Program-made: the position numbers and the translations under genes
Part shown: positions 1 to 7,365 of the stretch, in pieces
How the letters are laid out: every line of letters starts with the position of its first letter
Numbering within the stretch: position 1 is the stretch's first letter
Notes under the pieces: generated by a model
The model's database searches: none
The model's input: the letters and a program-made list of their open reading frames with translations, nothing else
Told to the model about the DNA's origin: nothing
From: CAYXVF01 sp964468125
GTDB lineage: Bacteria > Myxococcota > XYA12-FULL-58-9 > CAYXVF01
Reading direction: 5' to 3'
Assembly: GCA_964468125.1 (NCBI GenBank)
Contig: CAYXVF010000097.1
Coordinates: forward strand, 1 to 22,667
DNA length: 22,667 bases

Positions 1-163
1 ACCGCTGAACCGCTGAACCGCTGAACCGCTGAACCGCTGAACCGCTGAACCGCTGGACCGCCCAACCGCCGAACCGCTCAACCGCCGAACCGCCGAACCG
101 CCGAACCGCCGAACCGTTGAACCGCTGGACCGCTGGACCGCTGGACCGCTGGACCGTAGAACC
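1..163. repeat. 8-bp tandem repeat array (about 20 units)
   Basis: About twenty consecutive 8-bp units with consensus ACCGCTGA fill the left edge. Variants are clustered: six ACCGCTGA, then ACCGCCGA types, then four ACCGCTGG. The array begins at the first base of the window, so its true length is unknown. The unit is not a multiple of three and has no associated start signal, so it is probably non-coding. The block-wise arrangement of variants suggests local expansion by slippage. Confidence 0.9.
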
Positions 164-409
164 ATCGAGATTGTTCAGGGCTCCCCCCGCAAAACACCCA
201 ACCTCTCGGGGAACAGGTGGCAACACTGATTCGGGGATGTGTTGTCAGACCCTACTGCGATCCATTTTCGGAAAAGGTTGGCATGGCTCTGGGCGAGAGT
301 GCGGACGAGGGATCAGATCGTTCAGCCACGCGGGGTGGGGTAGGGCGCTGGAGCCGCGCTGAAGAGCTAGCACCATGAGTAGTGGCAGTTGGCTCCAGGA
401 GGACGCTCG

Positions 410-664
410 ATGAAGCTTGGAGATAGAGTTCGGGGTTGGTACGGCGACCTCGAAGTAGAAGGCGTAGTGACCGAATTCGACACTACAGGCGGCGTTTACC
501 TTACCTGCGAGCCGCCGGTCACCTACCTAGGCATCGAGCGCACGGGTTTTTTCTTCAGCGCTCGGAGCCGGCAACGCTGCGAGCTGACAGTGGTTGCGGA
601 GGGACGGAGCCTTACAGAATCCGATGTAGGCTACGAACAAGGGTACTTCTACCTTTCCCGATGA
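410..664 (+). CDS. small hypothetical protein, 84 aa
   Basis: I do not recognise this protein. The start is ATG 410, chosen because a strong AGGAGGA Shine-Dalgarno lies at 398-404; an in-frame start at 389 has no such signal. The protein opens with MKLGDRVRGWYGDLEVEGVV, rich in beta-type residues and short turns, which recalls small SH3-like or KOW-like barrels that begin with a 'GDRV' strand. This fold guess is inference only. There is no signal peptide or membrane segment. It stands alone, downstream of the tandem array and upstream of a Rap1a-like gene on the same strand. Confidence 0.6.
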   Translation: MKLGDRVRGWYGDLEVEGVVTEFDTTGGVYLTCEPPVTYLGIERTGFFFSARSRQRCELTVVAEGRSLTESDVGYEQGYFYLSR

Positions 665-753
665 CTCGTAGCTTCGCGCTCGCATCGATTGTCGGCGAGG
701 TCAAAGAATAGTACTCGCTGCCGAGTGCGCTTCGCACGGAGGGAGCCAGCACG

Positions 754-1160
754 TTGCTTCGACTCAGTCTCTGTCTCGTGATCTTTCTTTGCCTCACGGG
801 CGTTTCCAATGAAGCGCTGGCCGGCCCGACCGGGCTCGAGCTGTTGCGGCAGTGTGAAGGGCAGGGGCCCTTCTCCTCGATAGCTACTCAGTCGGGTCTC
901 GACTCGACCACCTTCCCTTCGGCAACTTCGATCGCTTCATGTGCCAAAGCTACATCATCAGCGGAATCGTTGATATGAATGCGCTGTATGTCGGCCTGGT
1001 CGGGAAGAGCTTGTTCTGCGCGCCGGCCACCGGCCTTCAAGAAGAGCAATTGCGACTCATCGCGGTCAAATCGCTCAAGAACAAGCCGGAATCTCTCCAC
1101 GAACCAGCCCGCGCGACGATCGTGGGAGCACTCATGCAAGCCTTCCCCTGTGAGCACTAG
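754..1160 (+). pseudogene. Rap1a/Tai-like family protein, frameshifted
   Basis: Two overlapping frames together resemble the Rap1a/Tai immunity-protein family. These are small periplasmic proteins that in Serratia neutralise type VI amidase effectors; many homologues in other genomes are orphans of unknown role. The first frame starts at TTG 754 behind GGAGGGAG (738-745). It gives a signal peptide (LRLSLCLVIFLCLTG...ALA) and the family-like ELLRQCEG segment. The second frame (stop 1158-1160) gives MCQSYIISGIVD, a FCAP segment, then KSLKNKPESLHEPA and a terminal ALMQAFPC, all typical of the family. The frame changes between about 858 and 938. The cysteines fit the family pattern. Either the gene is broken or the sequence has a one-base error here. 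Confidence 0.65.
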
Positions 1161-1233
1161 GGTGGCCGCAACCTCGCTCCGTGCAGTCTTGTCAGACTGC
1201 TGCGATCTAATTCGAATCGAGGAGGTCGCATCG

Positions 1234-1458
1234 ATGCTGCCGAAAGACCCGATACCAACAGAGACGACCGTCGTGACTCTACGCGACAGTGCGAAGGAGG
1301 CGTTCGCCTGCTTCATGCGCGCGCTCACTGACGATCCGATGCTTCGAGACCAGGCCGGGTTGCGCCGACACTTGAGCGCCATCGGGGCAGCCTTAGAGGT
1401 AGCGTCGCTCCATGCCGGCGAGTCGGAAGCGCTCCGTAGTCCAAGGCGAGAGGATTGA
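1234..1458 (+). CDS. small hypothetical protein, 74 aa
   Basis: The start is ATG 1234, preceded by a good GAGGAGG (1219-1225) at 8-nt spacing. The protein (MLPKDPIPTETTVVTLRDSA...) is predicted mostly helical, with no signal peptide or recognised domain. Its 3' end overlaps the 5' end of the relaxase remnant in another frame, so its C-terminus may have been created by the rearrangement that truncated the relaxase gene. Existence rests mainly on the ribosome binding site. Confidence 0.45.
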   Translation: MLPKDPIPTETTVVTLRDSAKEAFACFMRALTDDPMLRDQAGLRRHLSAIGAALEVASLHAGESEALRSPRRED

Positions 1459-1681
1459 AGCACCCTGCCAACTCGACGACGGCCGCAAGGTGGTGCTCTC
1501 GACGAAGGAGTACCGCGACCTCGAGCACGGATACGCCGCGACGATCCACAAAACGCAAGGGGTGACCGTCGACCCGGCCTACGTGCTCGCCTCGAAGATA
1601 TTTGACCGGCACGCAGGCTACGTCGCGCTCACTCGACACCGGGAGCACTGCGAGGTGCGCTTCGGGCCGGACGAGTTCTAA
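1412..1681 (+). pseudogene. C-terminal remnant of a Ti-type TraA/MobA conjugative relaxase-helicase
   Basis: This frame matches the extreme C-terminal helicase part of TraA-type relaxases. It has the DDGRKVVL segment, then LEHGYAATIHKTQGVTVD (superfamily 1 helicase motif V-like 'YAxTIHKxQGxTVD') and HAGYVALTRHRE ('YVALSRHRE' motif VI). Full relaxases of this group carry an N-terminal MobA/MobL nicking domain and helicase motifs I-IV over roughly 1,000 or more residues. Only about 80 residues remain and no nicking domain is visible upstream. The start at 1412 is nominal, because homology begins around 1430. It is therefore a fossil of a mobilisation gene, and this copy cannot nick DNA. Confidence 0.8.
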
Positions 1682-1807
1682 AGCTCAAGCGAGCTCGTGC
1701 AGGCTTTCGAGCGGAATTCTAATTGTCGCTGAGCACCGCGCTTTGCCTCGCGTTCCAGTTGATATTCGCACGCGCCGAATCGGCTCTGGGAAAACCGGCT
1801 CGACAGC

Positions 1808-1851
1808 GCGATCAGTTTAGCCGAACCGTATGCGATCAGTTTGCCCGAGCC
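1808..1851. repeat. pair of imperfect 20-bp direct repeats downstream of repA
   Basis: GCGATCAGTTT followed by AGCCGAACC (1808-1827) recurs as GCGATCAGTTT plus GCCCGAGCC (1832-1851), 24 bp apart with three mismatches. The pair lies between the relaxase remnant and the repA stop codon. Its role is unknown; a short inverted sequence, CACAC-GG-TGTG, follows at about 1857. Confidence 0.5.
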
Positions 1852-1872
1852 TTGACACACGGTGTGCGTGAC

Positions 1873-3354
1873 TCAAGCGATTGTCCCACGGAGCAATCGC
1901 TCTTCGAGCTCAGCGTCGATGTGCTGCGCGATAGCAGCCGCCGGCGGCTTGAACTTGAGCTTCTCGTACTCAGCCTCGACTTCCTCTTGCACGAGCGTCC
2001 GCAGCGCAGCGAGCTTCTCTTTGCCGAGACGTTTCTTCGCGTCAGCCAGACGCTCCAGTCGTTGTGTCTGCGCTTCTTGGTCCGCCTTCACGCTCGCCTT
2101 CTTGCGCGCCTTACTTTCGATCTCGCGGTCCCAATCCGCCGCGGCCTTCGGCTCGTAAAAGGCGAGGGCGGCAAAACGATAGAGCGTCTCATCCGCTCGT
2201 CTGCTCTTCTGGTGCAAACGCCAGCAGCGCTCCACCATCCATAGCGCCTGCTTCTCGCCGTAGGCGTCTACCCAGTCTCGCGCGGCCTCACGGTCAGACT
2301 CAGGAAGCCGAGTCTTCTTTCCAGGGCGGCGCGTAGCGCCGTGGAACAACTCACGGAACCGCCAGACGAGTTCCGCGGGCCCATCTCGAAGCTCGGTTTC
2401 GTTCACCTCACCATCGATGCGTTCAAAGATGAGCGCATAGTCGTTCTGGGATTCATCCACGGTCATCCGCACGGAGAAGCCCACCGAATCGAGGCGCTCC
2501 AGGCTCGCACGAAGCTTCCCAACGATGTAGCTGCTGGCCGTGCGGCCCCCGCGGTCAATCTTCTGTCCCGTCATCAACAGCTTGTAGCGCGCGAAGTTCT
2601 GGCAGGACTGCACTTCTTGCCGGGACTTCGTGGCCAGCTGGCGATCGAGCCAGCGGTAAAACCGCAGGTCGACCGGTTTGCGAATGCGCAGGATCGTCCC
2701 GACGTCGAGGGCCTTCGTGTATTGAGCGCGGATCGATTTGTAGATCTGCTCTCCCCACTTCATCTCAAGAAGCCGAGGCTTGTTGCGCCCGCCTTCCTCC
2801 ACAACCTGGATGTAGTCGATGATCGCGGCGTTCATCTTGGTGCGCTTCTTCAGCGTGCGATCGTACCAACGATTGGTGTGGATGCGCGTATCGGCCACGC
2901 GGTTGAGCTCACGCTCGACGCGCTTGAGGAGCTCACCGGAGGCGCGGTTCTTCGTGAAGCGGTCGGGGTACATGAATTCTTCGACCAACCGTCGCACACT
3001 GAAGCGTACCGCGGGTGTTTCAAACCCGTTGGCCTTCTTGGTGAGCCACATGAGGGCAAGGACTGCGCGTTCAGCGAGCGCAGTCGGCAACGACTGGTTG
3101 CGACCAGGGATGAGAGATTCATCACCCGAGGGTCCGAGCGGCACCTCGTCCTCGAGCGCCTCCCCCTCCTTGGTGAGCGTTGCAAAGGGGAGCTCCACGA
3201 GATTCATCTCATCGAAAGCCACCCGCTGGGTCTCAAACACCAAAGCCGCTTGCGCAGGGGAGGGAGCGGTCTGCCGAGAATTGACCTCAGTCGACTCACG
3301 CGACCGCCGCTTGCGGCGGGATGAGTTTAAAGAGGTTTTAGGTATTTTCTTCAT
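1873..3354 (-). CDS. repA: plasmid replication initiator protein RepA (RPA family), 493 aa
   Basis: Initiator of plasmid replication, expected to bind the iterons just upstream and open the origin. The N-terminus is basic (KKIPKTS...RRKRRSRES). It is followed at about residue 47 by FDEMNLVELPFATLTKE, the hallmark 'DEMNLAEFP' opening of the replication initiator protein A family. A second segment, FYRWLDRQLATKS at about 230-245, fits the same domain. The last ~90 residues are highly charged (KARKKASVKADQEAQ...) and probably helical. ATG 3354 is supported by GGAGG (minus strand, about 3360-3364). It reads away from the iteron cluster at 3413-3595, and an inverted repeat at 3378-3399 sits in its leader, suggesting autorepression. 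The long plus-strand open frame opposite it is a shadow. Confidence 0.88.
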   Translation of the reverse strand: MKKIPKTSLNSSRRKRRSRESTEVNSRQTAPSPAQAALVFETQRVAFDEMNLVELPFATLTKEGEALEDEVPLGPSGDESLIPGRNQSLPTALAERAVLALMWLTKKANGFETPAVRFSVRRLVEEFMYPDRFTKNRASGELLKRVERELNRVADTRIHTNRWYDRTLKKRTKMNAAIIDYIQVVEEGGRNKPRLLEMKWGEQIYKSIRAQYTKALDVGTILRIRKPVDLRFYRWLDRQLATKSRQEVQSCQNFARYKLLMTGQKIDRGGRTASSYIVGKLRASLERLDSVGFSVRMTVDESQNDYALIFERIDGEVNETELRDGPAELVWRFRELFHGATRRPGKKTRLPESDREAARDWVDAYGEKQALWMVERCWRLHQKSRRADETLYRFAALAFYEPKAAADWDREIESKARKKASVKADQEAQTQRLERLADAKKRLGKEKLAALRTLVQEEVEAEYEKLKFKPPAAAIAQHIDAELEERLLRGTIA

Positions 3355-3377
3355 TTAGCCCTCCAAGACCCTCGTGG

Positions 3378-3399
3378 TTTCGGGCGCTTCGACCCGAAA
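3378..3399. promoter_or_regulatory. inverted repeat in the repA leader (possible operator)
   Basis: Perfect 7-bp arms, TTTCGGG (3378-3384) and CCCGAAA (3393-3399), are separated by 8 bp. The element lies 24 bp upstream of the repA start, between the start and the iterons. That is where initiators of iteron plasmids commonly bind as dimers to repress their own gene. The function is inferred from position only. Confidence 0.5.
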
Positions 3400-3412
3400 T
3401 TGAGACCCGATT

Positions 3413-3500
3413 CGACTCAGTCGATGCCCCGCACCGACTCAGTCCGTGCCCTCAGACGACTCAGTCGTTGACCTCAAACGACTCGAATCGAGGCCTCTCC
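3413..3500. repeat. four tandem 22-bp iterons
   Basis: CGACTC recurs at 3413, 3435, 3457 and 3479, exactly 22 bp apart, which is two helical turns. The first three repeats share CGACTCAGTC followed by a TG-C-C pattern; the fourth is diverged (CGACTCGAATCG). The exact phasing next to repA is the strongest sign that these are RepA binding sites. Confidence 0.82.
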
Positions 3501-3514
3501 GCCTGACCGTGAAG

Positions 3515-3595
3515 CGACTCAGAAACGAAGTAGAATCGTGAAGTTATCACGAAAAGTGACCCCTGCCGACTCACCTTTGCCCTGAGACGACTCAC
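3515..3595. repeat. degenerate or extra iteron copies
   Basis: CGACTCAG at 3515 and CGACTCAC at 3567 and 3588 continue the iteron family beyond the phased block, the last two being 21 bp apart. Between them is an AT-rich stretch that could be the melting region. Another copy, CGACTCAC, lies inside repA at 3292-3299, preceded by TTGACCTCA, which also precedes the iteron at 3479. Confidence 0.55.
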
Positions 3596-3723
3596 GCCAC
3601 GGTGCACTGGTGCCGTCGAGGTGCACTCGGAAGACCTGCTCGACCGCCACCCACGTGGAGCAGGGGCCACAACGCTCTCCGAGTTCGCTCAATGAGCCCT
3701 CCAATGACCGTTTCGCGGTTGTG

Positions 3724-3768
3724 GTGAGTGGGTTCGGGTCACATTGCCATGGATCCGAACCCACTCAC
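3724..3768. repeat. perfect 14-bp inverted repeat
   Basis: GTGAGTGGGTTCGG (3724-3737) is repeated as its exact reverse complement at 3755-3768, with a 17-bp loop. The left arm runs into a TTCGGGTCACA box found twice more downstream. No T-tract follows either arm, so a terminator is unlikely. A protein binding site or a single-strand hairpin used in replication or transfer is more likely. Confidence 0.75.
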
Positions 3769-3991
3769 CCCGTCGAAACCCTAGGCGAGCGCTCCGACCA
3801 GAAGTCCGAGATCTCGCCTGTATCTGAGCATCACAGAGACCTCGCCCGCACGAGATCTCCAGATCACCGACCACTCTGTGGCAGGCCGCGCGATCGCAGC
3901 AAGCGTCTGGGTTACGGCTGTGAGTCGACTGAGGTCACGGAGGACCAAAAACCGATGAGAATCCGGGGCCTTAAGAAGGTCGCAGATGCTG

Positions 3992-4090
3992 TGAGACGAT
4001 TCGGGTCACAAATCTCACGCGCCCGATCTCGAGCGGAATGCGTCTGATTTCCAATGCTTACTGCGACATTGAGACGTTTCGGGTCACAAA
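3992..4090. repeat. 21-bp direct repeat containing TTCGGGTCACA
   Basis: TGAGACG-W-TTCGGGTCACAAA occurs at 3992-4012 and 4070-4090 with a single A/T difference, 78 bp apart. The core TTCGGGTCACA also occurs at 3733-3743 within the inverted repeat. The second copy overlaps the 5' end of the open frame beginning at 4038. That argues either that the frame really starts later (ATG 4146) or that the box controls it. Confidence 0.6.
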
Positions 4091-4667
4091 AACGCTCCCC
4101 GCAAGTAAACGCCCAAAGACAGCCGCCGAGCGCCTCTATCGAGCGATGACGCAGACGTCGGGGTGGTCCAAGTCTCCGAACGCGACGACGATCGCAGTGG
4201 ACGGGCCCGCGGGCACCGCTCACCTCTACAGCGGCGATGTTGCGGGGGCTTTGGGGGGCGGGGAGTACATCAGGTTCTACGTCGAGGCCTACGTCGGACA
4301 GAAACCCTCGGCCGGGGAGCGCTATACTCTGGTCTTTCGTGCGAACGAGGTCGGCGGTTCTGTGTTGAATTGCAGGAATTTCGTGATGAAGCTGGACGGA
4401 GAAACCTTCGACCTGTTGGCCGCCGACGTCGATGCGACCCGGGTCCGTACCAGCCGCCGACGTTTCAACAACGGTGTAAGTTCGACACGGCTCGACGTGA
4501 GTCTTGCCGAGCTCGAGCGAATCGCAGCGGCCACTGACGTAGAAGCGACGTGGTGCGCTGAAGACATCATCCTCACTGACGCGCCCGCGCGTGTCCAGGA
4601 ACTCATCGACGCCATCGATGAGGGCAGGGCGCGCTCATACGCCGAAACCGCGCCCTTTCGAGATTGA
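4038..4667 (+). CDS. hypothetical protein, 209 aa (173 aa if started at 4146)
   Basis: I do not recognise this protein. After about residue 37 it has the alternating hydrophobic pattern of a beta-rich soluble domain (TTIAVDGPAGTAHLYSGDV, GERYTLVFRANEV). A more helical C-terminal part follows, with one cysteine in ATWCAEDIIL. No signal peptide or transmembrane segment is visible. The first 36 residues cover one of the TTCGGGTCACA repeats and are rich in basic residues, so ATG 4146 is a credible alternative start. Neither start has a clear ribosome binding site. It reads away from the origin region and is alone on its strand. Confidence 0.5.
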   Translation: MRLISNAYCDIETFRVTKTLPASKRPKTAAERLYRAMTQTSGWSKSPNATTIAVDGPAGTAHLYSGDVAGALGGGEYIRFYVEAYVGQKPSAGERYTLVFRANEVGGSVLNCRNFVMKLDGETFDLLAADVDATRVRTSRRRFNNGVSSTRLDVSLAELERIAAATDVEATWCAEDIILTDAPARVQELIDAIDEGRARSYAETAPFRD

Positions 4668-5725
4668 GCGTGTTCCGCCGAGGTACAACCAGGTGTGATG
4701 CCCTCCGCGAGGCCCCGGGCACATCTTGCTCGCGAAGCCGGCAAACTAGGTCGGGTATGCGAGAATTTCGTGATGCTAGAGGACCCTGTCGGGTACCGGC
4801 AGCCGTTCATGCAGGGCTGCCACGATAGCCTTCGGCGCAGCGCTAGCCGGTCGAGAGAAGCCCGCCAAAGAACTGGATTCTCCGCAGCCGCTTCCAGGAC
4901 GAATGCGACGGCTTCGGAGGTCGAGACCCGCCATCGAGCTCGAAGGATGCAAAGCCACGCATAGGCGAGACGCCCGAGCTTGAGAAGCGACCTAAGCCGG
5001 CGTTCGACATTCTGCCCCGGCCGCTTCGGGCGAATACCGGCGGGCCCGAGTAGAATTGGCCCAGAGAAAACCGCCTCCAGCTCGCGTCGAGCAGCATCCC
5101 GGCGACGTACGGTCGGCGCGACGGGAACATCCTTGAGTCGTCGTCGAAGCTCATCACGAACGCTCGAGTTTGCTGTCCGTGCAAGTGCGAGGAGGCTCGA
5201 CGGATCAACGTTGCCTGCGCGACCTGCTTCGCTTCTGCGAGCACATCGACCAACACCCGCTGGAAGTAAGAAGATTAGAAGTAGATTACGCGATGGAAGT
5301 GACGAGGCGGCATCGAAATTCCTCTACCTGAGCAAAGCTCCTCGAACAAACACTGAGTGGCCTATCCCTTAGTGCGCCGCGCAGAGCGCGGCTTTGCAAC
5401 GCTACTGCGTGGGTGGTTGTAAATCGTGAAGCGACTCAAAGGGATAGTTAATAGATGATCTCTTTTTATTGTCCGGTTTCCAGACAGCTTTAGACCTCCT
5501 CGAACCCTGGATACGTTCGCAGAGACCCACACATTTTTTCGCACGCCCAGCGTAGGAGCGCTCCGAGCAGAACCAGACAAGTTTAGGAACTGGCAAGCTC
5601 GCGATGAATCGCACCCGGGCGAACGCGGCGACGGAATCGGCGCTGGATCTTGGACCATTGCCTCTGGGGATTGGGCGACGAGAGGAGATCAGCGATGCCG
5701 GGTCCGCGTCCAGACGGACGGGCGC
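4668..5725. other. gene-poor interval, about 1.06 kb
   Basis: I find no open frame here with a ribosome binding site or recognisable domain. One minus-strand frame stays open from about 5323 down past 4668 but contains no ATG, GTG or TTG until 4810, where it already runs opposite another gene's flank. It could be a 5'-truncated remnant or chance. Around 5425-5475 the sequence becomes AT-rich and contains CGTGAAGCGACTCA (5425-5438), a 14-bp match to the origin at 3508-3521 that includes the iteron core. Confidence 0.5.
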
Positions 5726-6529
5726 CTAATCGTCGCTTGAGGAGTGACGGTCTTTGATGCGAAGCGCCTGCTTGAGGAACTCGCGATGAGTGGGGCTCAG
5801 TGCATGAAGCGACTCCGAGCCAGAAGGTGGCGCATCACCGTGCATGCTGCTCTGCCGCTGCTGCGCCGCTCCTGAGCGCTCGTACGGTGCAACCGTTCGG
5901 AGTTGGGTAGGGATTGGACGCCTGGGCGCAGAACGGTTCCGGGAGGCACGCCGGGATTTTTTCTCCGCTTCGTAGTCCTCACCCATCGGTAAGCGAAGCA
6001 TGCTGCGCCCCGTGTGAGTCAGCGCGATCGCCGACGTGCGATAAAGCCGTTGTCGGACCCCGTCTTTGACCCCATCGCAGGTGCGTCGGGCGCGGTGGAG
6101 AATGCCCGCCGGCGCAACGTCGGCATCGACGCCCTTGTAGCGAAGACGATTGCACCCAAGAACGCGAAGCGCTGCCTTAACGGTGCTCGCACTCGCGTGG
6201 AGGAGCTCGCCGATCTCCTCGGCGGAAAGCTCCATCCGGTAGTACCCGTTCTTCATGGTCACGAGTGAGCGCAAAAGGCCCAAGACGCGCGCCAGGAGCC
6301 GCTCGCTCGGCACTTCGATGCGAACCGGTTCACGGAACCTGGTCTCGAGATCCAAAATCGCGAGCTTCGCTCGCATACGCGCGTACTGCGCGGCTTCCGT
6401 GCACTCTTTGTCCTGGAAGTAGTGCAGCTGATGGAGACGTTTCAGTTGAATGCGGCGAGTCTTCTCGTTCACGAAGCGGAAGACCTTGGGGCCGCCGCTG
6501 TCGGGTTGCGAGGCAGGGGAGGCTACCAT
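5726..6529 (-). CDS. HTH-containing plasmid protein, 267 aa
   Basis: Probable DNA-binding protein. The N-terminal two-thirds is helical and basic. At residues 99-123 the sequence MELSAEEIGELLHASAST, continuing VKAALRVLG, has the spacing of a helix-turn-helix. The last ~80 residues are low-complexity and basic (EKKSRRASRNRSAPRRPIP), probably disordered. I chose ATG 6529 because GGGAGG lies 9 nt upstream on the minus strand; a TTG start at 6571 would add 14 residues. It is transcribed in the same direction as repA and the two small regulators to its right. A role in partition, copy control or transcription is possible, but I cannot assign one. Confidence 0.65.
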   Translation of the reverse strand: MVASPASQPDSGGPKVFRFVNEKTRRIQLKRLHQLHYFQDKECTEAAQYARMRAKLAILDLETRFREPVRIEVPSERLLARVLGLLRSLVTMKNGYYRMELSAEEIGELLHASASTVKAALRVLGCNRLRYKGVDADVAPAGILHRARRTCDGVKDGVRQRLYRTSAIALTHTGRSMLRLPMGEDYEAEKKSRRASRNRSAPRRPIPTQLRTVAPYERSGAAQQRQSSMHGDAPPSGSESLHALSPTHREFLKQALRIKDRHSSSDD

Positions 6530-6867
6530 CAGGCAGCGCCTCCCGGAGCTGAGACGATTGCTGCGGCCCAATTCCAGACGGACGGCATTATGGAACGACC
6601 GATGGGTCGCTCGAAGCGTTCAGATCCAACTATGGCCACCGCAAATGCAGTCATCCCGGGTCCGGATTAGGGGTTCCGACAAACGACGGCACGGAGACGT
6701 TTGGGAGTTGACCTGACAGGCGCTCCTGGGTAGCGTCTGAGGGTCGCTCGCGGTTGTCTTTGGCAATGCCGTCAGGCGATTCAGCAGTGCCTCAAAACCC
6801 GAACTGTTTGGCGATGGGCCGGGTGAGAGACAAAGGATTGCCGCCCCCTGGGCGGCTTTTTCTTTGG
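6530..6867. other. intergenic interval
   Basis: This 338-bp interval lies between two minus-strand genes. Apart from the GC-rich hairpin at 6840-6861 and the ribosome binding site of the HTH gene, I see no gene or repeat in it. It presumably contains the promoter of the HTH gene, but no clear -35/-10 pair stands out. Confidence 0.5.
6840..6861 (+). terminator. intrinsic terminator-like hairpin
   Basis: GCCGCCC (6840-6846) and GGGCGGC (6850-6856) form a 7-bp stem with a 3-nt loop, followed directly by TTTTTCTTT. The T-tract gives it plus-strand polarity. It also sits just after the stop codon of the minus-strand MerR-like gene, so it may act in both directions or insulate that gene from plus-strand read-through. 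Confidence 0.7.
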
Positions 6868-7149
6868 TTATCCAGCGCTCTCCTTCGTCTTCTTCTTTCT
6901 CTCCAGTGCGGCACGAATGGTTTGGCGAGCTTGAGCCGCCTTCGGATCGTCACTCTCCAGGAGAGCATCGATAACGCTGTCGTCGTACAGCGGGCTCTTC
7001 TCCAGATAGGCGGCTGGCTCGAGCAGACCCGCCCGCTCGTAGCGAATCATGGTCATGGTCGAAACACCGACATGCCTCGCGAGCGAGGTAACGGTGCGGT
7101 ACCTCGGCAAGCTTTTGTCCTGGGCACCACCTCGGAGTCGAGTCGCCAT
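6868..7149 (-). CDS. MerR-like HTH protein, 93 aa
   Basis: Small putative transcription factor. Residues 18-42 (RTVTSLARHVGVSTMTMIRY then ERAGLL) match the MerR-type winged helix-turn-helix, where a helix pair is followed by 'RYYE..GLL'. The protein ends soon after in a lysine- and arginine-rich helix, so it lacks the long dimerisation helix and effector domain of full MerR proteins. It resembles excisionase-like or plasmid regulators. ATG 7149 is chosen because TAGGAG lies 7 nt upstream; a longer frame to 7341 lacks this. An 11-bp palindrome, CTAAC-C-GTTAG (7160-7170), touches the ribosome binding site and may be its own operator. Confidence 0.72.
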   Translation of the reverse strand: MATRLRGGAQDKSLPRYRTVTSLARHVGVSTMTMIRYERAGLLEPAAYLEKSPLYDDSVIDALLESDDPKAAQARQTIRAALERKKKTKESAG

Positions 7150-7159
7150 ATGAACGCTC

Positions 7160-7170
7160 CTAACCGTTAG
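7160..7170. promoter_or_regulatory. small palindrome at the MerR-like gene's RBS (possible operator)
   Basis: CTAAC (7160-7164) and GTTAG (7166-7170) are exact reverse complements around one base and overlap the ribosome binding site of the gene starting at 7149. A TTGACA (minus, 7217-7212) and a TTATAA (7187-7182) lie upstream, but their spacing of about 24 bp is too long for a standard promoter. Only the palindrome is a firm observation. Confidence 0.35.
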
Positions 7171-7365
7171 AGTGTGACTCGTTATAACAGCTAGAGCCGA
7201 CAGGCAGTCAGTGTCAACGACGGGAGACGAGGGGGGCCTGCGGCGACGCGCGTGCTCGTACCCGCTATGAATCGACCTCTGCGAGATCTGCCGCTCGCAC
7301 CCTGGCGAAAACACGATCGTCGGCGAGTAGATTTCTTGCACGGATGATCCTTTTCGATCGTTCTC

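Larger units (their letters stand above)
3355..4037. other. putative iteron-type origin of replication; no gene seen
   Basis: This 683-bp gene-free stretch lies directly upstream of repA. It holds four in-phase 22-bp iterons, three looser copies, an AT-rich patch around 3521-3560 (containing TTATCAC, only a weak DnaA-box resemblance), two inverted repeats and copies of a TTCGGGTCACA box. A RepA gene next to phased iterons and an AT-rich segment is the usual layout of an iteron-controlled plasmid origin. Open frames crossing this region lack ribosome binding sites and run over the repeats, so I do not call them genes. Confidence 0.7.

Noticed and set aside
1..163. Possible CRISPR array
   Set aside because: The units are contiguous 8-mers without spacers, so this is a simple tandem repeat.
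117..362. 81-aa frame beginning inside the tandem array
   Set aside because: It begins within 8-bp repeats, has no ribosome binding site and no protein-like composition.
888..1463. 191-aa minus-strand open frame
   Set aside because: It is antisense to the Rap1a-like gene and the 74-aa gene, both of which have good ribosome binding sites, and its translation shows no domain.
2341..3324. 327-aa plus-strand open frame
   Set aside because: It lies exactly opposite repA, whose translation carries clear family motifs, and it has no ribosome binding site; it is an antisense shadow of GC-rich coding DNA.
3724..3768. Possible intrinsic terminator
   Set aside because: There is no T-tract on either strand and the loop is 17 bp; a binding site or hairpin is more plausible.
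3610..4047. 145-aa frame across the origin region
   Set aside because: It runs through the inverted repeat and the TTCGGGTCACA boxes, has no start signals, and its composition is not protein-like.
4980..5372. 130-aa plus-strand frame
   Set aside because: Arginine/serine-rich, low-complexity translation with no start signals, in an interval without other coding signs.
7181..7217. TTGACA / TTATAA promoter for the MerR-like gene
   Set aside because: Both hexamers look good, but they are about 24 bp apart, too far for a standard sigma-70 promoter, so I did not annotate it as one.
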